Numbered from the stretch's first letter, positions 6,660 through 16,402 are shown. The stretch: DNA of 37,852 nt from Bacteroidales bacterium M2 (GCA_001689415.1 LUJM01000122.1:1-37852), one strand, 5' to 3'. Numbers and translations: made by a program. Notes: generated by a model from the letters alone, not told the origin.

Positions 6660-9600
6660 TCACTGCATCCTGTGCAGACCTTCCCAACGCACATTCCAGC
6701 CTTCGGGGAAGCCGGGATTATTGACTTTGGAGCAGCCGTCCCAACCGGCGCACATCATTGCCACGGCAGCCAAAAGGCTGCCGTTTCCAGGCATATAGAG
6801 GCGTAGGCGTTTGTCCTGATAATTATGGCCGTTGGGCAGGTAGGTATTCTTCTGTGTATCAATCAGCAGTGCATCGACTGCAATGTCAGCGCACCCGAGT
6901 CGGGCTGCAGCCATAGCTATCATACCATAATCCCAGCCCCATGTGGTGGCGAAGTTCCAGTCGGATAGTACGCGACGCAGGGTCTTGCGCATCGTTTCGG
7001 CATCGTATACACAGGTATCGGGCAGCATAGCCACACCGAGAACCGCAGGGTGATCGCTGCGCGACTTGAGGTCGAAACTCTCTTTTGAAATCTTAGCCGA
7101 ACCTTTCATCGAAGCCGACACGTAGGGGTCGAAGGCCTTGCCATGCGCCTTCTTGTCGAAAGGTTTCAGCGGCAAGCCCGACACATAGATACCGTTGCTG
7201 CCGACAACGGGCGATGCAAGTCGCCTTATCACTTCATCCCATTCACTGTTTCGCTCCAGACCACGGCGTTGGCGCCATTCCTGAGCCTTAGCAAGGCCGT
7301 ACTTCCAATACGCCTGTTCGAATGGGTGACAGTAGCTGAAGTCCTTCGACATAGATTCCTGCATTGCAGTTTGCCCGAACAGTCTTATATCGCCTTTACC
7401 CTTGTCGCAAGCCTTGGCATAGTCGGCCATGAACTGCGCCGTTGCCTCTACAGCTTCGGCATAGCGGTCGAGCGCCGAGGGGTCGTTGCGTAGCACTTCC
7501 TCGGCAAGATAAATGAAATGAGGCTGTTGCCATATCAGGAAGGAGCCTGTATTCGAGGGCGCTTCACCGGCATCGGGGTCGGTCATTTTCATCCACCTCG
7601 CGCCGCCGAATCCCTGGCGGGCAGCGATAGCCTTGGCCGGTTCGAAGGCCTTGGCAATATACCAGTCGAGAAACCTGCGCGTGATGTCGGCCCGACCCCA
7701 TAAGGAATGGTCTACGGTATGCCACCAAGCCATTTCGAGGTGCGGACGGCCAAACCATGAGTTATACGTTAGCCCGGTTTCCTGCGGTGGCATTTTTCCC
7801 GACGCATTGATAGCGGTAAGGTACTGCGACAGCACCACCCGGCGCTCGAGTTCGGCAGCCCTCGGGTCGCTGCATGCGCTGAAATCAACGGCTGCACCTT
7901 CGCGCCATAACTTCTGCCAATGCTTCATCACAGCTTTGTGCGACTGGTCAAACTCAAACGATGCTGTATTATCCTTTCCCAAAGTCGGGGTATATTCTAC
8001 CGCAAGGCCGATTACGTCGTCGTGAGGCGTAAGGGTAAAGGAATTCTTACCCGAAGCTGCAAACGACGCTTTGCCCTCCCAGCGCACAATGGTATAATAA
8101 TGAGTAGAATCCATATTGCGCTCAATAACAGCATAATTATCGCCATGCGCCGTGACTTTAGAGGTATGCGGTGCAGAGTCGGACCAATCGGCAGCATCGT
8201 CGGCATGAAGGCCGGTAGGATAAGGAAAGCGCAGCGCAACCGAGGCATCCCCGTCTGCAAAAGCCTTGCTCTTAAGACGGTAGAACACGCAGTCGCGACC
8301 GGGCATACATGCTGTGATAATATCGTAGTGGTTTCCGCCTGCATCGAAGCTGCTTTCGATCTCGCCGTCATAGAGTTTGAGTTCCTGGCGTATGTCGGTC
8401 AGCCCGGCAGCAGTAATCTGCTGTCCGTCTTTATCCTTGATATTCAGCCCGACAAGGCCGAGATTGACGCGGTGGGGATTGACGCGGTAGTACTGAGTAG
8501 CCCTCTGATTGCGGCTGCCGTCCTTGTATTCTACCGCGTAGACCTCTTTGTGGCCGTGGCCGAGGTCCATTTGCCGCAGGGTCTCGCCATGTTCAAGCTT
8601 CTCGGTATTCGGGAATGAATGCCAACCCCATTCGCTCATGGTAGTCAGGGGGATACCGTTTTTATACTCAGCCGCGAAAGTCTGCATACCGGTCGCATCG
8701 ACCGTGACGGCAAAGTTGCCGTTGCCGACAGTCAGCGAGGCCAAGGTGTCGACGGCAGTAAGCACCGGATTGTGACGCGAGACAAGGGCGACACGGTCGA
8801 TAGGCTTCGCCACATTGTCGCTATCGTAGCCAAGGCGCTCCATTTCGAGCGAAGCCCATATAAACGGGCCTATGCCCTTCGCATCGTTGTCGCGCACTTT
8901 CTCCTTAATATAATAATCAAACGACCCATCGCGACGGCGGTTTTCCTTGACTTTGGGTGCTGCAGCCTTTACCTTGTCGCTCACGCCGGGGCCAAGTCCT
9001 GCTACCGAGCAACAGTTTGTAAGCGAAATAGTTGTATCGGGATTAACCTTGATAAACCTATCAAGAATGCCTCGATAAGCCTTGATACCTGCGTCGCGGT
9101 ACTTTGCCCCTACGTAGCCCTTGCGGTATGCCTTGAGCAATGAATAGGCGAACATCGACGAGCATGCAGCCTCGAGATAATTACCTTCGCGGCCGGGCGA
9201 GTCCATTACCTGATACCATACCCCGCTCGACGAATCCTGCCATTTGACAACAGCGTCAAGGTCCTTTTTAAGTATGTCGATAACTTCTTGACGGCGAGGA
9301 TGACTTTGGGGCAGGCGGTCGAGAATCTCTACGAGCGCCATAGTAAACCAGCCCTGCGCCCTGCCCCAGCAATGCTTCGACAGGCCTGTGATGCTGTCGG
9401 CCCAAAACATCTCGCAAGTCTCGTCCCATGCGTGGCGGTTGAGAGCGGTAGCCTTGTCGAGCGTACGCTGATATGTCTTTATCACTTGGTCGGCGGCATC
9501 ATCGTATACAGCCGAAGCCTTGGAGGGTTCCAAGAAATCATCGGCAGTCTGCACCGAGAACGGAAGGCCCATAAAAATGCCGTCGAGCCACACCTGCCAT

Positions 9601-11405
9601 GCATAAATAGCTTTGTGCCAGAATACTCCCTCGGCAGTACGTGGTTGCGCCGACATCTGCTTTATAAGAGTGCGTATGGCCACGCCGGTCTTTTCGGTCG
9701 GATAAAGCTCGTGCATGCGGGCCACAAAATGACCGGTACGTACCTGGTCGAGATTGTAGTCTTCGAGGCGGTAGCCGGTGATTCTGCCGTCGGCCGAAAT
9801 CACCGAGTCGGTATACATCTTGCAATAATCGAGTATATCATCGCCTCCATGGGCAAGGTAGGTGTCGAGCATCGATTCAAGTTCAATACCCATTACATAA
9901 CTCCACTTCGGTTTTTTCGAGAAATCAAGCAAGTAGCTCTTGGGTACGCGCTTCATTTCCGAGCGGGTCATCCATTCGCTGTAGTGACTATAGGGCGCTT
10001 TCGTTATGGCCAAAGAGCCATTGACATATAGATTGTCGAAATTGATGTCGCGAGTCTTACCGCTTATATAGTTACCTTTCGCCACATTGTCGAAGCGGCA
10101 GTTGCTCACATTTATATCGCTGACACACACGCTCTTGTCGAGGGCGATAATCTGCACGCTGTACATACTGCGGCCACATGTCACGCTGTCGAGATTGATG
10201 TTGCGCACCTTGGGCACGAAGTTTCGACAGCATATCTCGTTGCGCTCATAGTCGAGGTTGATTTTGAGTACCGACTCGCGGCACCGGCCAACTTCTACGT
10301 TGCGCACATACACATTCTCGATCACTCCGCCGCGGCAGGTATTGGTTTTGATGCGTATCACGCGGTCGAGATTGGGGCTGTCCATGAGGTTGTTTTCTAC
10401 AAACACGTTTCTACAACCGCCGGAAATCTCGCTGCCTATTACCACACCGCCGTGACCGTTTTTCATCTCGCAGTTTCGCACGATGATATTCTCGCTCGGC
10501 CTGTTCCATAGCCTTCCGTCGGCGTTACGACCGCTTTTAATCGCGATACAGTCGTCGCCTGTGTTGAAAAAGCAATCCTCTATCAACACTCCCTTGCACG
10601 ACTCGGGGTCGCAGCCATCGCCGTTAGGGCCGTTGTTGTTGATCTTCACCCGGCGGACAGTCACGTTTTCGGAAAGCAGCGGATGAATCACCCAAAACGG
10701 CGAGCGCAACAAAGTTACATCTTCAATCAATATACCGTTGCAGCTGTGGAAGTTAATCAGCTGCGGTCTCAACCCGTCTTCCGGCCCGAACCGGCGCTCA
10801 TCGGCCTTGACACCGTCTTCAGCCATTCTCAACAGGCGTGCACGAGCACCGTTGCGTTGGCTCACAGTACCTTCTTTCCAACCGTATTTGGCTGCACCAC
10901 ACCACTTCCACCAGGTATCATTGGTACCGCCGCCGTCGATAGTGCCTTCGCCGGTGACAGCGATGTCTTTGGCTCCATATGCATATATACACGGTTGCAG
11001 ATTATAACAGTCAATGCCTTCCCAGCGGGTTTTGACAATCGGATAAAGCTCAGGCTCGAATACAAATTCGATTACCGCGCCCTTCGATACCTCCAGGTTC
11101 ACACCGCTTTGCAGGCTTATAGCGCCGTTATAATAATGCCCGGCAGGCACCACAACCTTGCCCCCGCCTTTCTTCGAGACATCCGCAATGGCACGGTTGA
11201 TAGCGTCGCGGTTGACACGCGGCGAGGCATCGGGCCGCGCCCCATAGCGGGTTACATCGGTGCTGCGACTTGGGAATACCGGCTGCCGGATAGACTTTTC
11301 TATCGAGATATAATCTTCAGTCCAGGCATCAGTGGAGTCGGCTTTGGCCGAAAATATCGAGAGTAGCACAAGAAATGCTGCGGTAAAAAATATTTTATGT
11401 TTCAT
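6660..11405 (-). CDS. Trimodular secreted pectinase: GH28, GH105 and a third (alpha/alpha)6-type domain
   Basis: This is a very large enzyme of 1581 residues with a signal peptide (1-22); the ATG is chosen over an upstream TTG. Residues about 45-470 are a GH28 polygalacturonase beta-helix with all catalytic motifs: NGD (261-263), Asp284-Asp285, His318 in NGHGG, and RIK (351-353). Residues about 495-865 are a GH105 unsaturated glycuronyl hydrolase, with WLDGIFMG (606-613) and HCWGRAQGW (678-686). From about 870 there is a beta-sandwich and then a helical toroid (about 1170-1560) with TGLTYNSWFGRPHLEMAWWH, resembling GH65/GH95-like six-hairpin enzymes; I cannot name the family. Together it could cut the pectin backbone and trim the products in the periplasm or at the surface. 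No SusCD pair is adjacent. Confidence 0.88.
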   Translation of the reverse strand: MKHKIFFTAAFLVLLSIFSAKADSTDAWTEDYISIEKSIRQPVFPSRSTDVTRYGARPDASPRVNRDAINRAIADVSKKGGGKVVVPAGHYYNGAISLQSGVNLEVSKGAVIEFVFEPELYPIVKTRWEGIDCYNLQPCIYAYGAKDIAVTGEGTIDGGGTNDTWWKWCGAAKYGWKEGTVSQRNGARARLLRMAEDGVKADERRFGPEDGLRPQLINFHSCNGILIEDVTLLRSPFWVIHPLLSENVTVRRVKINNNGPNGDGCDPESCKGVLIEDCFFNTGDDCIAIKSGRNADGRLWNRPSENIIVRNCEMKNGHGGVVIGSEISGGCRNVFVENNLMDSPNLDRVIRIKTNTCRGGVIENVYVRNVEVGRCRESVLKINLDYERNEICCRNFVPKVRNINLDSVTCGRSMYSVQIIALDKSVCVSDINVSNCRFDNVAKGNYISGKTRDINFDNLYVNGSLAITKAPYSHYSEWMTRSEMKRVPKSYLLDFSKKPKWSYVMGIELESMLDTYLAHGGDDILDYCKMYTDSVISADGRITGYRLEDYNLDQVRTGHFVARMHELYPTEKTGVAIRTLIKQMSAQPRTAEGVFWHKAIYAWQVWLDGIFMGLPFSVQTADDFLEPSKASAVYDDAADQVIKTYQRTLDKATALNRHAWDETCEMFWADSITGLSKHCWGRAQGWFTMALVEILDRLPQSHPRRQEVIDILKKDLDAVVKWQDSSSGVWYQVMDSPGREGNYLEAACSSMFAYSLLKAYRKGYVGAKYRDAGIKAYRGILDRFIKVNPDTTISLTNCCSVAGLGPGVSDKVKAAAPKVKENRRRDGSFDYYIKEKVRDNDAKGIGPFIWASLEMERLGYDSDNVAKPIDRVALVSRHNPVLTAVDTLASLTVGNGNFAVTVDATGMQTFAAEYKNGIPLTTMSEWGWHSFPNTEKLEHGETLRQMDLGHGHKEVYAVEYKDGSRNQRATQYYRVNPHRVNLGLVGLNIKDKDGQQITAAGLTDIRQELKLYDGEIESSFDAGGNHYDIITACMPGRDCVFYRLKSKAFADGDASVALRFPYPTGLHADDAADWSDSAPHTSKVTAHGDNYAVIERNMDSTHYYTIVRWEGKASFAASGKNSFTLTPHDDVIGLAVEYTPTLGKDNTASFEFDQSHKAVMKHWQKLWREGAAVDFSACSDPRAAELERRVVLSQYLTAINASGKMPPQETGLTYNSWFGRPHLEMAWWHTVDHSLWGRADITRRFLDWYIAKAFEPAKAIAARQGFGGARWMKMTDPDAGEAPSNTGSFLIWQQPHFIYLAEEVLRNDPSALDRYAEAVEATAQFMADYAKACDKGKGDIRLFGQTAMQESMSKDFSYCHPFEQAYWKYGLAKAQEWRQRRGLERNSEWDEVIRRLASPVVGSNGIYVSGLPLKPFDKKAHGKAFDPYVSASMKGSAKISKESFDLKSRSDHPAVLGVAMLPDTCVYDAETMRKTLRRVLSDWNFATTWGWDYGMIAMAAARLGCADIAVDALLIDTQKNTYLPNGHNYQDKRLRLYMPGNGSLLAAVAMMCAGWDGCSKVNNPGFPEGWNVRWEGLHRMQ

Positions 11406-11426
11406 AGGTAAGCGATTAAGGCTGTA

Positions 11427-11434
11427 CAAAATTA
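11427..11434 (-). promoter_or_regulatory. -7 box for the trimodular pectinase gene
   Basis: TAATTTTG on the minus strand fits TAnnTTTG and lies 22 bases before the ATG at 11405. A degenerate TTTC sits at about the -33 position. Confidence 0.5.
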
Positions 11435-11551
11435 CAAAATATTCCCCAATGCCCGAAACACCGCTAAAAGGACATTTGTGTCCAAAAAGATGTTAAAATC
11501 GCAATTTGGCGATAGTTTAATGTTAAGAACGCATACTAAATGGCACTTAAA

Positions 11552-11583
11552 ATTGGTTTAATCGGAATAATTGCTTAAATTTG
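11552..11583 (+). promoter_or_regulatory. Promoter for the subtilisin-like protease
   Basis: ATTG (11552-11555), 20 bases, then TAAATTTG (11576-11583) give a near-consensus Bacteroidetes promoter. The box ends 19 bases before the ATG. Confidence 0.6.
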
Positions 11584-11602
11584 CCACCAAAGATTTATCA
11601 AT

Positions 11603-13825
11603 ATGACCAACAAATACTTTCTTGCAACCGTAATGTTGCTGGCGGCAGGATACGTCAACGCTCAGAACAAACTGTCGCATAGTGCAATAAATTTGCTCAA
11701 CGAATACAAAGAGGCTCCCGCAAGCCGCGGCGAGACTCCTGAAGTTTTTGCTATTGTTTCGCTTACCGCCCCGGAAAGACTTCCTGAATTCGAGGCCCTC
11801 GGTCTTGAAATCAGCGACAGCACCGGCGGTATCCTGCTCGTACACATCCCTGTTGACAGGGTCGAAGAGGTTGCCGCTCTCGAGTGTGTGAAAAGCATCT
11901 CGTTCGGCGAGTTGGCTCATCCTCTCATGGATAAGGCCCGCGTAGCATCTTCTGTAGACAAGATACATCTTGGCGAAGGTCTCGACAAAGCATTTACAGG
12001 CGCCGGCGTTGTTACCGGACTTTACGATACCGGCATCGACGCAGATCATATCAATTTCACCAACGCTAACGGTGAGACAAGGATTATCGCCGCTGCAAAG
12101 ATTTCTAACGGTCGTCCGTCGTCGGGTGGTTTCTCTACCGACGACCGCAACCAAACTCACGGCACACACGTTCTCGGCATTATGTCGGGCAGCTACAACG
12201 GCCCGGGCGAGTATGCAGGCAGCACAGGCAACATCCCTTACTATGGTATCGCAACCAACTCCGACATCGTTGCCACCGGTGGCGAACTATACGACGCTAA
12301 CATCCTGCGTGGCGTACAATACTGTATCGACAATGCTAAAGAAGTAGGCAAACCGGCTGTAGTGAACCTGTCGATCGGTACAAACACCGGTCCTCACGAC
12401 GGTTCGACAGACTACTGCCAAAAACTCGACCAGTATGGCAACGACGCAATCATCGTTATCTCTGCCGGCAATGAAGGCGATATAAAAATGGGTGTAGGCA
12501 AAACATTCACAGCTACCGACAAAACCCTTACCACATCGATTTACCCAATCAACGCCCAGACCGGCGCCAAGGTAAACAATGTTTCAAAATGGAGCGGTAA
12601 TGTTCAATTCTATGCAAGCGACGCGCGTCCATTCAAGCTCCATATCGCAGTAATGGACCTTGACAAGCCCGCTAATCCACAGATTATCGACGAATATGTT
12701 ATTTCCGAATCTACTTCGGGCAAACAGACTTACGTAGGCGGTCGTCCTAACTCGATGACTTCATTCGAGCCCCTCATAGATTTCGACTATGCATTCGACT
12801 CTAACAGCTGGATGCGTGTATCGACCAACGTCAACCAGTTCAACAACAGCTACTCGGCATACATCGATTTCAATGTTAGCATGGCTCGCGAGAACGACGG
12901 CTGCGTTGTAGCATTTATCATCGACGGCAACGAAGGCCAGACCGTACGCGGCTATGTGAATTCGTCAGGCTCGTCTATACAAACATATACCGGCCAGTTC
13001 AGCAACCGTGGCATAAGCCTCTGGAGCACCGGCGACTGCAACGGTACTATCAACGATATGGCTTGCGGTAAAAACGTTATCGTAGTAGGTTCGTACACCT
13101 CGCGAAACAGCTGGCCCACAGTTACAAGCAACCGCGAGAACCTCGGCTTTGCAAGCGCATTCCCCCTCAACGACATCAGCTACTTCTCGTCGTACGGTAC
13201 TCTTGCCGACGGTCGCAACCTTCCCCATGTATGTGCTCCAGGCGCATTTATCGTATCGTCGTTCAGCAGCTATTACATCGAGGCCAAGAATCCAAGCTCG
13301 CAGGATCTCGTAGCTAAAGTATACGACGACGACCTCGGCATCGACCACTACTGGGGACGTATGCAGGGCACATCGATGTCGTCGCCCTACGTGGCAGGCA
13401 CTATCGCACTGTGGCTCGAAGCAAACCCCAACCTCGATGTCAACGCTGTGAAAGATATCATCGCCAAAACATCGAAGAAAGACAGCTACGTAAACCGTGG
13501 CGACGCAGTTCAATGGGGTGCCGGTAAACTTGATGCCTACGAAGGCCTCAAAATGGCTATCGGCTACAATAGCTCGGTCAACGATGTTGTCGTAGACAAG
13601 AACATTATCTTCAATGAGGTTTCGAAGGGTGTTTACGACATCTTCGCCCAGGGCGCAAAGACTGTCAACGCTGCCCTCTACGCCCTCAACGGCACTCAGG
13701 CTGCTGCAGTAAGTGCTACAGGCGAGAATGCAACTATCAGCACCGAGGGTCTTGCTGCAGGTGTGTATATCCTCCGCATTACTGCCGACGGCAACACCGA
13801 GACTCACAAAGTAATAGTGAAATAA
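11603..13825 (+). CDS. Secreted subtilisin-like (S8) serine protease with T9SS-like C-terminal domain
   Basis: This 740-residue protein has a signal peptide (1-20) and a pro-region to about 125. The S8 catalytic triad is complete: Asp142 (YDTGID), His186 (THGTH) and Ser591 (GTSMSSPYVAG), with oxyanion Asn290 (SAGNEG). About 180 residues (about 300-480) are inserted between the oxyanion Asn and the rest of the fold and look beta-rich. The last 75 or so residues, ending in AAGVYILRITADGNTETHKV, resemble a type A sorting domain of the type IX secretion system, so surface display or release is likely. It is monocistronic, with its own promoter and a strong terminator. The substrate is unknown. 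Confidence 0.9.
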   Translation: MTNKYFLATVMLLAAGYVNAQNKLSHSAINLLNEYKEAPASRGETPEVFAIVSLTAPERLPEFEALGLEISDSTGGILLVHIPVDRVEEVAALECVKSISFGELAHPLMDKARVASSVDKIHLGEGLDKAFTGAGVVTGLYDTGIDADHINFTNANGETRIIAAAKISNGRPSSGGFSTDDRNQTHGTHVLGIMSGSYNGPGEYAGSTGNIPYYGIATNSDIVATGGELYDANILRGVQYCIDNAKEVGKPAVVNLSIGTNTGPHDGSTDYCQKLDQYGNDAIIVISAGNEGDIKMGVGKTFTATDKTLTTSIYPINAQTGAKVNNVSKWSGNVQFYASDARPFKLHIAVMDLDKPANPQIIDEYVISESTSGKQTYVGGRPNSMTSFEPLIDFDYAFDSNSWMRVSTNVNQFNNSYSAYIDFNVSMARENDGCVVAFIIDGNEGQTVRGYVNSSGSSIQTYTGQFSNRGISLWSTGDCNGTINDMACGKNVIVVGSYTSRNSWPTVTSNRENLGFASAFPLNDISYFSSYGTLADGRNLPHVCAPGAFIVSSFSSYYIEAKNPSSQDLVAKVYDDDLGIDHYWGRMQGTSMSSPYVAGTIALWLEANPNLDVNAVKDIIAKTSKKDSYVNRGDAVQWGAGKLDAYEGLKMAIGYNSSVNDVVVDKNIIFNEVSKGVYDIFAQGAKTVNAALYALNGTQAAAVSATGENATISTEGLAAGVYILRITADGNTETHKVIVK

Positions 13826-13838
13826 TCAGATCTACTTT

Positions 13839-13888
13839 CATACACAAAGACAGGGCCGGGAAAATTCCCGGCCCTGTCTTTGTGTATG
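13839..13888. terminator. Perfect 24-bp-stem hairpin between convergent genes
   Basis: The arms at 13839-13862 and 13865-13888 are fully complementary, with a two-base AA gap. The GC-rich part GGGCCGGG/CCCGGCCC is near the tip. It lies between the S8 protease (plus) and the small membrane protein (minus) and can act as a bidirectional terminator. Confidence 0.9.
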
Positions 13889-13903
13889 GGGTTTAATCAA
13901 ATT

Positions 13904-14203
13904 TCAACTAAGCCCTATCTTGAGAACTATGAGATAGGCTGCAACCACGACAAGCAATACCGTAGAGGCAATAATGGCCGTTATGGCCAGTCGCTTCATC
14001 GCCAAGGAAGAGTGCCGCACACCCACAAAACCGGCAATTATACCGGTAGCGGCAATAGCCATTGCCACATAACCGTTGGCCCAGGCCAAAACGGCCCACG
14101 CTATCAACGCAAGCATAACTGCACACCACACCCATGCCGGATGCGAGCCTGTTCGAGGGGCTTGCGCCTGATCTTCTACCTTTTTTTCTTCTATATCATT
14201 CAT
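13904..14203 (-). CDS. Small membrane protein of unknown function
   Basis: The chosen ATG gives MNDIEEKK and a 99-residue product. A longer frame upstream lacks support because the -7 box lies within it. A charged N-terminus of about 20 residues (EEKKVEDQAQ) is followed by three hydrophobic segments at about 27-43, 45-62 and 74-94. The compact layout and Ala/Val-rich helices suggest an inner-membrane protein. I do not recognise a family. It lies downstream of the aminotransferase-DapF gene on the same strand after 121 bases and has its own promoter box. Confidence 0.65.
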   Translation of the reverse strand: MNDIEEKKVEDQAQAPRTGSHPAWVWCAVMLALIAWAVLAWANGYVAMAIAATGIIAGFVGVRHSSLAMKRLAITAIIASTVLLVVVAAYLIVLKIGLS

Positions 14204-14230
14204 ATTCGTAAGCTCAATTGAAAACCATGG

Positions 14231-14238
14231 CAAAGATA
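14231..14238 (-). promoter_or_regulatory. -7 box for the small membrane protein
   Basis: TATCTTTG on the minus strand fits TAnnTTTG and lies 28 bases before the chosen ATG. The -33 region is not conserved. Confidence 0.45.
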
Positions 14239-14324
14239 TAAAAAATACCGATGCCATGTATAAATAATACAATTATTGTAAAAAATAGTTTACAACAGCG
14301 GTGCTTTTCACCTACTTCGTGAGC

Positions 14325-16397
14325 TTATTCCTTACTTTGATAGTATGTACCTGAATACTCGGTCACAGCGGGACCGGTCATCATTATATGCCCGTCGGCA
14401 GCCATATCCAAACCGAGGTTACCGCCTATGAGCCTCATAGTCACAGGCCATTTGGCCCGTCCGGTAGCTACAGCTGCGGCAGCGGCGGCACATGCGCCCG
14501 TACCACAGGCCATAGTTTCTCCAGCTCCGCGCTCCCACGCACGCATTGATAGATTGTGAGGGTCGTCGACTCGCACAAATTCTATATTCGCTTTCTCCGG
14601 CCATATTTCATGCTCTTCGAGCTTGGGGCCGATAGTGGTTACGATGTCGCCGTCGAAGCTGTCCACAAAGACCACTCCATGAGGATTGCCCATCGACACA
14701 GCAGTTACCCGTACGGTGTCATCTCCAACTGCCACCGGCGCGTCTATCATCTTTTCTCCGTCGAATGCCACCGGTATGGCGGTTGGCTCGAACTGAGGCA
14801 TGCCCATATCTACGGTCACAGTATCGGTAAGGCCGTCTAATCCGGGATGTACCTCTACGGTCTTGATACCGCTCATAGTCTCGATGCGCACATGGGTATC
14901 GCCTACAAGTTTATTATCGTAGATATACTTGGCAACGCATCGTATACCGTTGCCGCACATCTGTGCTTCAGATCCGTCGGCATTGAAGATACGCATACGG
15001 CAGTCGGCGTTCTCGCTCGGGAGTATTGCGATTATACCATCACTGCCTACGCCGGTATGGCGGCGGCTGATGCGGCGGGCAAGGTCCGATAGATTGTCGA
15101 TCGGGCGGTCTATGCAATCCACATACACGAAATCATTGCCAAGACCGTTCATCTTCACAAACGGTATGTCGGTAAGGGTTGAGGCCGACACCGACGGTTT
15201 GCCGCTATCGAGTGAGCGCACGGCCATGGCGAGGTGTTCAAGGCCCTCGTCGAGTATGGCGCGGGGCACACCGATATTCATGCGCATAAAGCCGGAACCC
15301 TCGTTGCCGAAGGTACTGCCTTCGCTCAAGGCAAGGTGGCCGCGCTCTACAAGGAGTTTTACCAATTCCTCGCGACTAAGGCCGAGACCGTGGAAATCGA
15401 GCCATACTGTAAACGAGGCCTCCGGCTTGTATAATTTTATCTCGGGAAGGTTTTTATCGAAATACTCTACGGCATGGTCAACATTGGCTTGAAGGTACTC
15501 AAGAGCCTGGTCGAGCCAAGGGCCACCGTGCTCGTATGCAGCCTGTGTGGCAACCATCGCTGCTATCGGCGGTGCATTAAACTCGCTTGCCGACAGCCAG
15601 TTGAAGAATGGTTCGCGTACACGAGGCGATTTCACCACCGTCCACGCACTCACTATGCCGGGAATATTGAATGTTTTGGAGGGCGCACCAAGGGTCACTG
15701 TTATTTCCTCGGCCTCGGGCGATACCGACGCGGTTGGGATATGGCGGCGACCGCCGAGCATCATATCGCCATAAATCTCGTCGGACACGAGCACAACACC
15801 GTTGTCGCGACAGATTTCAGCCACACGGCGTAGGGTTTCGGCATCCCATTGCAAACCGATAGGATTGTGAGGATTACATACAATCATCATCGACGGGCGC
15901 TCGGTATGTATCACCTTTACAAGACCGTCGAAATCCATTACATAGCGACCGTCGTCGGTACGGCGCAAGGGGTTGTTTGCCACTCGGCGACCATTGCCCT
16001 CGATTACGGAATGAAAGGAATGATAAACCGGCGGCTGTATAACAACGGCATCGCCGGGCTCGGTAAAGTAGTTGATACACAAGCTCAAACCTTTTTTGAG
16101 GCCGGGCATAAAAGTCACCTCGTCGTTTGCCACATCCCAGCCGTGGCGCGTACGCAACCACGTAGAAATGCTGCCCCAGAATTCCTGAGGCGGTGTAGTA
16201 TATCCTAAAACAGTATGATTGAGGCGGTTGCGCAATGCCTCGATAATAGCCGGACAGGCCTGGAAATCCATGTCGGCAATCCAGAATGGCAGCAGGTCGT
16301 GGCGACCGAACTTGCGGTCCATTTCCTCGAATTTTGTTGCACAGGTATCGTGGCGATCGACCACGCAGTCGAAATTGTACTTTTCTTCACTCATCAT
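14325..16397 (-). CDS. dapF: Fusion of a PatB/MalY-type aminotransferase and diaminopimelate epimerase (DapF)
   Basis: One uninterrupted 690-residue frame joins two enzymes. Residues 1-395 are a PLP fold-type I enzyme of the PatB/MalY group: WIADMDF (40-45), CNPHNP (174-179), SDEIYGD (205-211), PLP lysine Lys241 in SKTFNIPG, and Arg372 for the substrate carboxylate. Residues about 410-690 are DapF, which converts LL- to meso-diaminopimelate for lysine and peptidoglycan. Both catalytic cysteines are present, Cys481 (MCGNGIRC) and Cys631 (ACGTGAC). The linker is short (about 396-409). PatB/MalY enzymes are usually cystathionine beta-lyases. The fusion suggests the N-terminal half may instead supply LL-diaminopimelate by transamination, which is inference. 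The start could be either of two adjacent ATGs. Confidence 0.92.
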   Translation of the reverse strand: MMSEEKYNFDCVVDRHDTCATKFEEMDRKFGRHDLLPFWIADMDFQACPAIIEALRNRLNHTVLGYTTPPQEFWGSISTWLRTRHGWDVANDEVTFMPGLKKGLSLCINYFTEPGDAVVIQPPVYHSFHSVIEGNGRRVANNPLRRTDDGRYVMDFDGLVKVIHTERPSMMIVCNPHNPIGLQWDAETLRRVAEICRDNGVVLVSDEIYGDMMLGGRRHIPTASVSPEAEEITVTLGAPSKTFNIPGIVSAWTVVKSPRVREPFFNWLSASEFNAPPIAAMVATQAAYEHGGPWLDQALEYLQANVDHAVEYFDKNLPEIKLYKPEASFTVWLDFHGLGLSREELVKLLVERGHLALSEGSTFGNEGSGFMRMNIGVPRAILDEGLEHLAMAVRSLDSGKPSVSASTLTDIPFVKMNGLGNDFVYVDCIDRPIDNLSDLARRISRRHTGVGSDGIIAILPSENADCRMRIFNADGSEAQMCGNGIRCVAKYIYDNKLVGDTHVRIETMSGIKTVEVHPGLDGLTDTVTVDMGMPQFEPTAIPVAFDGEKMIDAPVAVGDDTVRVTAVSMGNPHGVVFVDSFDGDIVTTIGPKLEEHEIWPEKANIEFVRVDDPHNLSMRAWERGAGETMACGTGACAAAAAAVATGRAKWPVTMRLIGGNLGLDMAADGHIMMTGPAVTEYSGTYYQSKE

Positions 16398-16402
16398 GTC
16401 GA

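Noticed and set aside
14325..16397. Sequencing error joining two genes
   Set aside because: The frame is open through a short linker with no stop or start cluster, and both domains are complete and in frame, so a genuine fusion is the simpler reading. It should still be confirmed in other strains.
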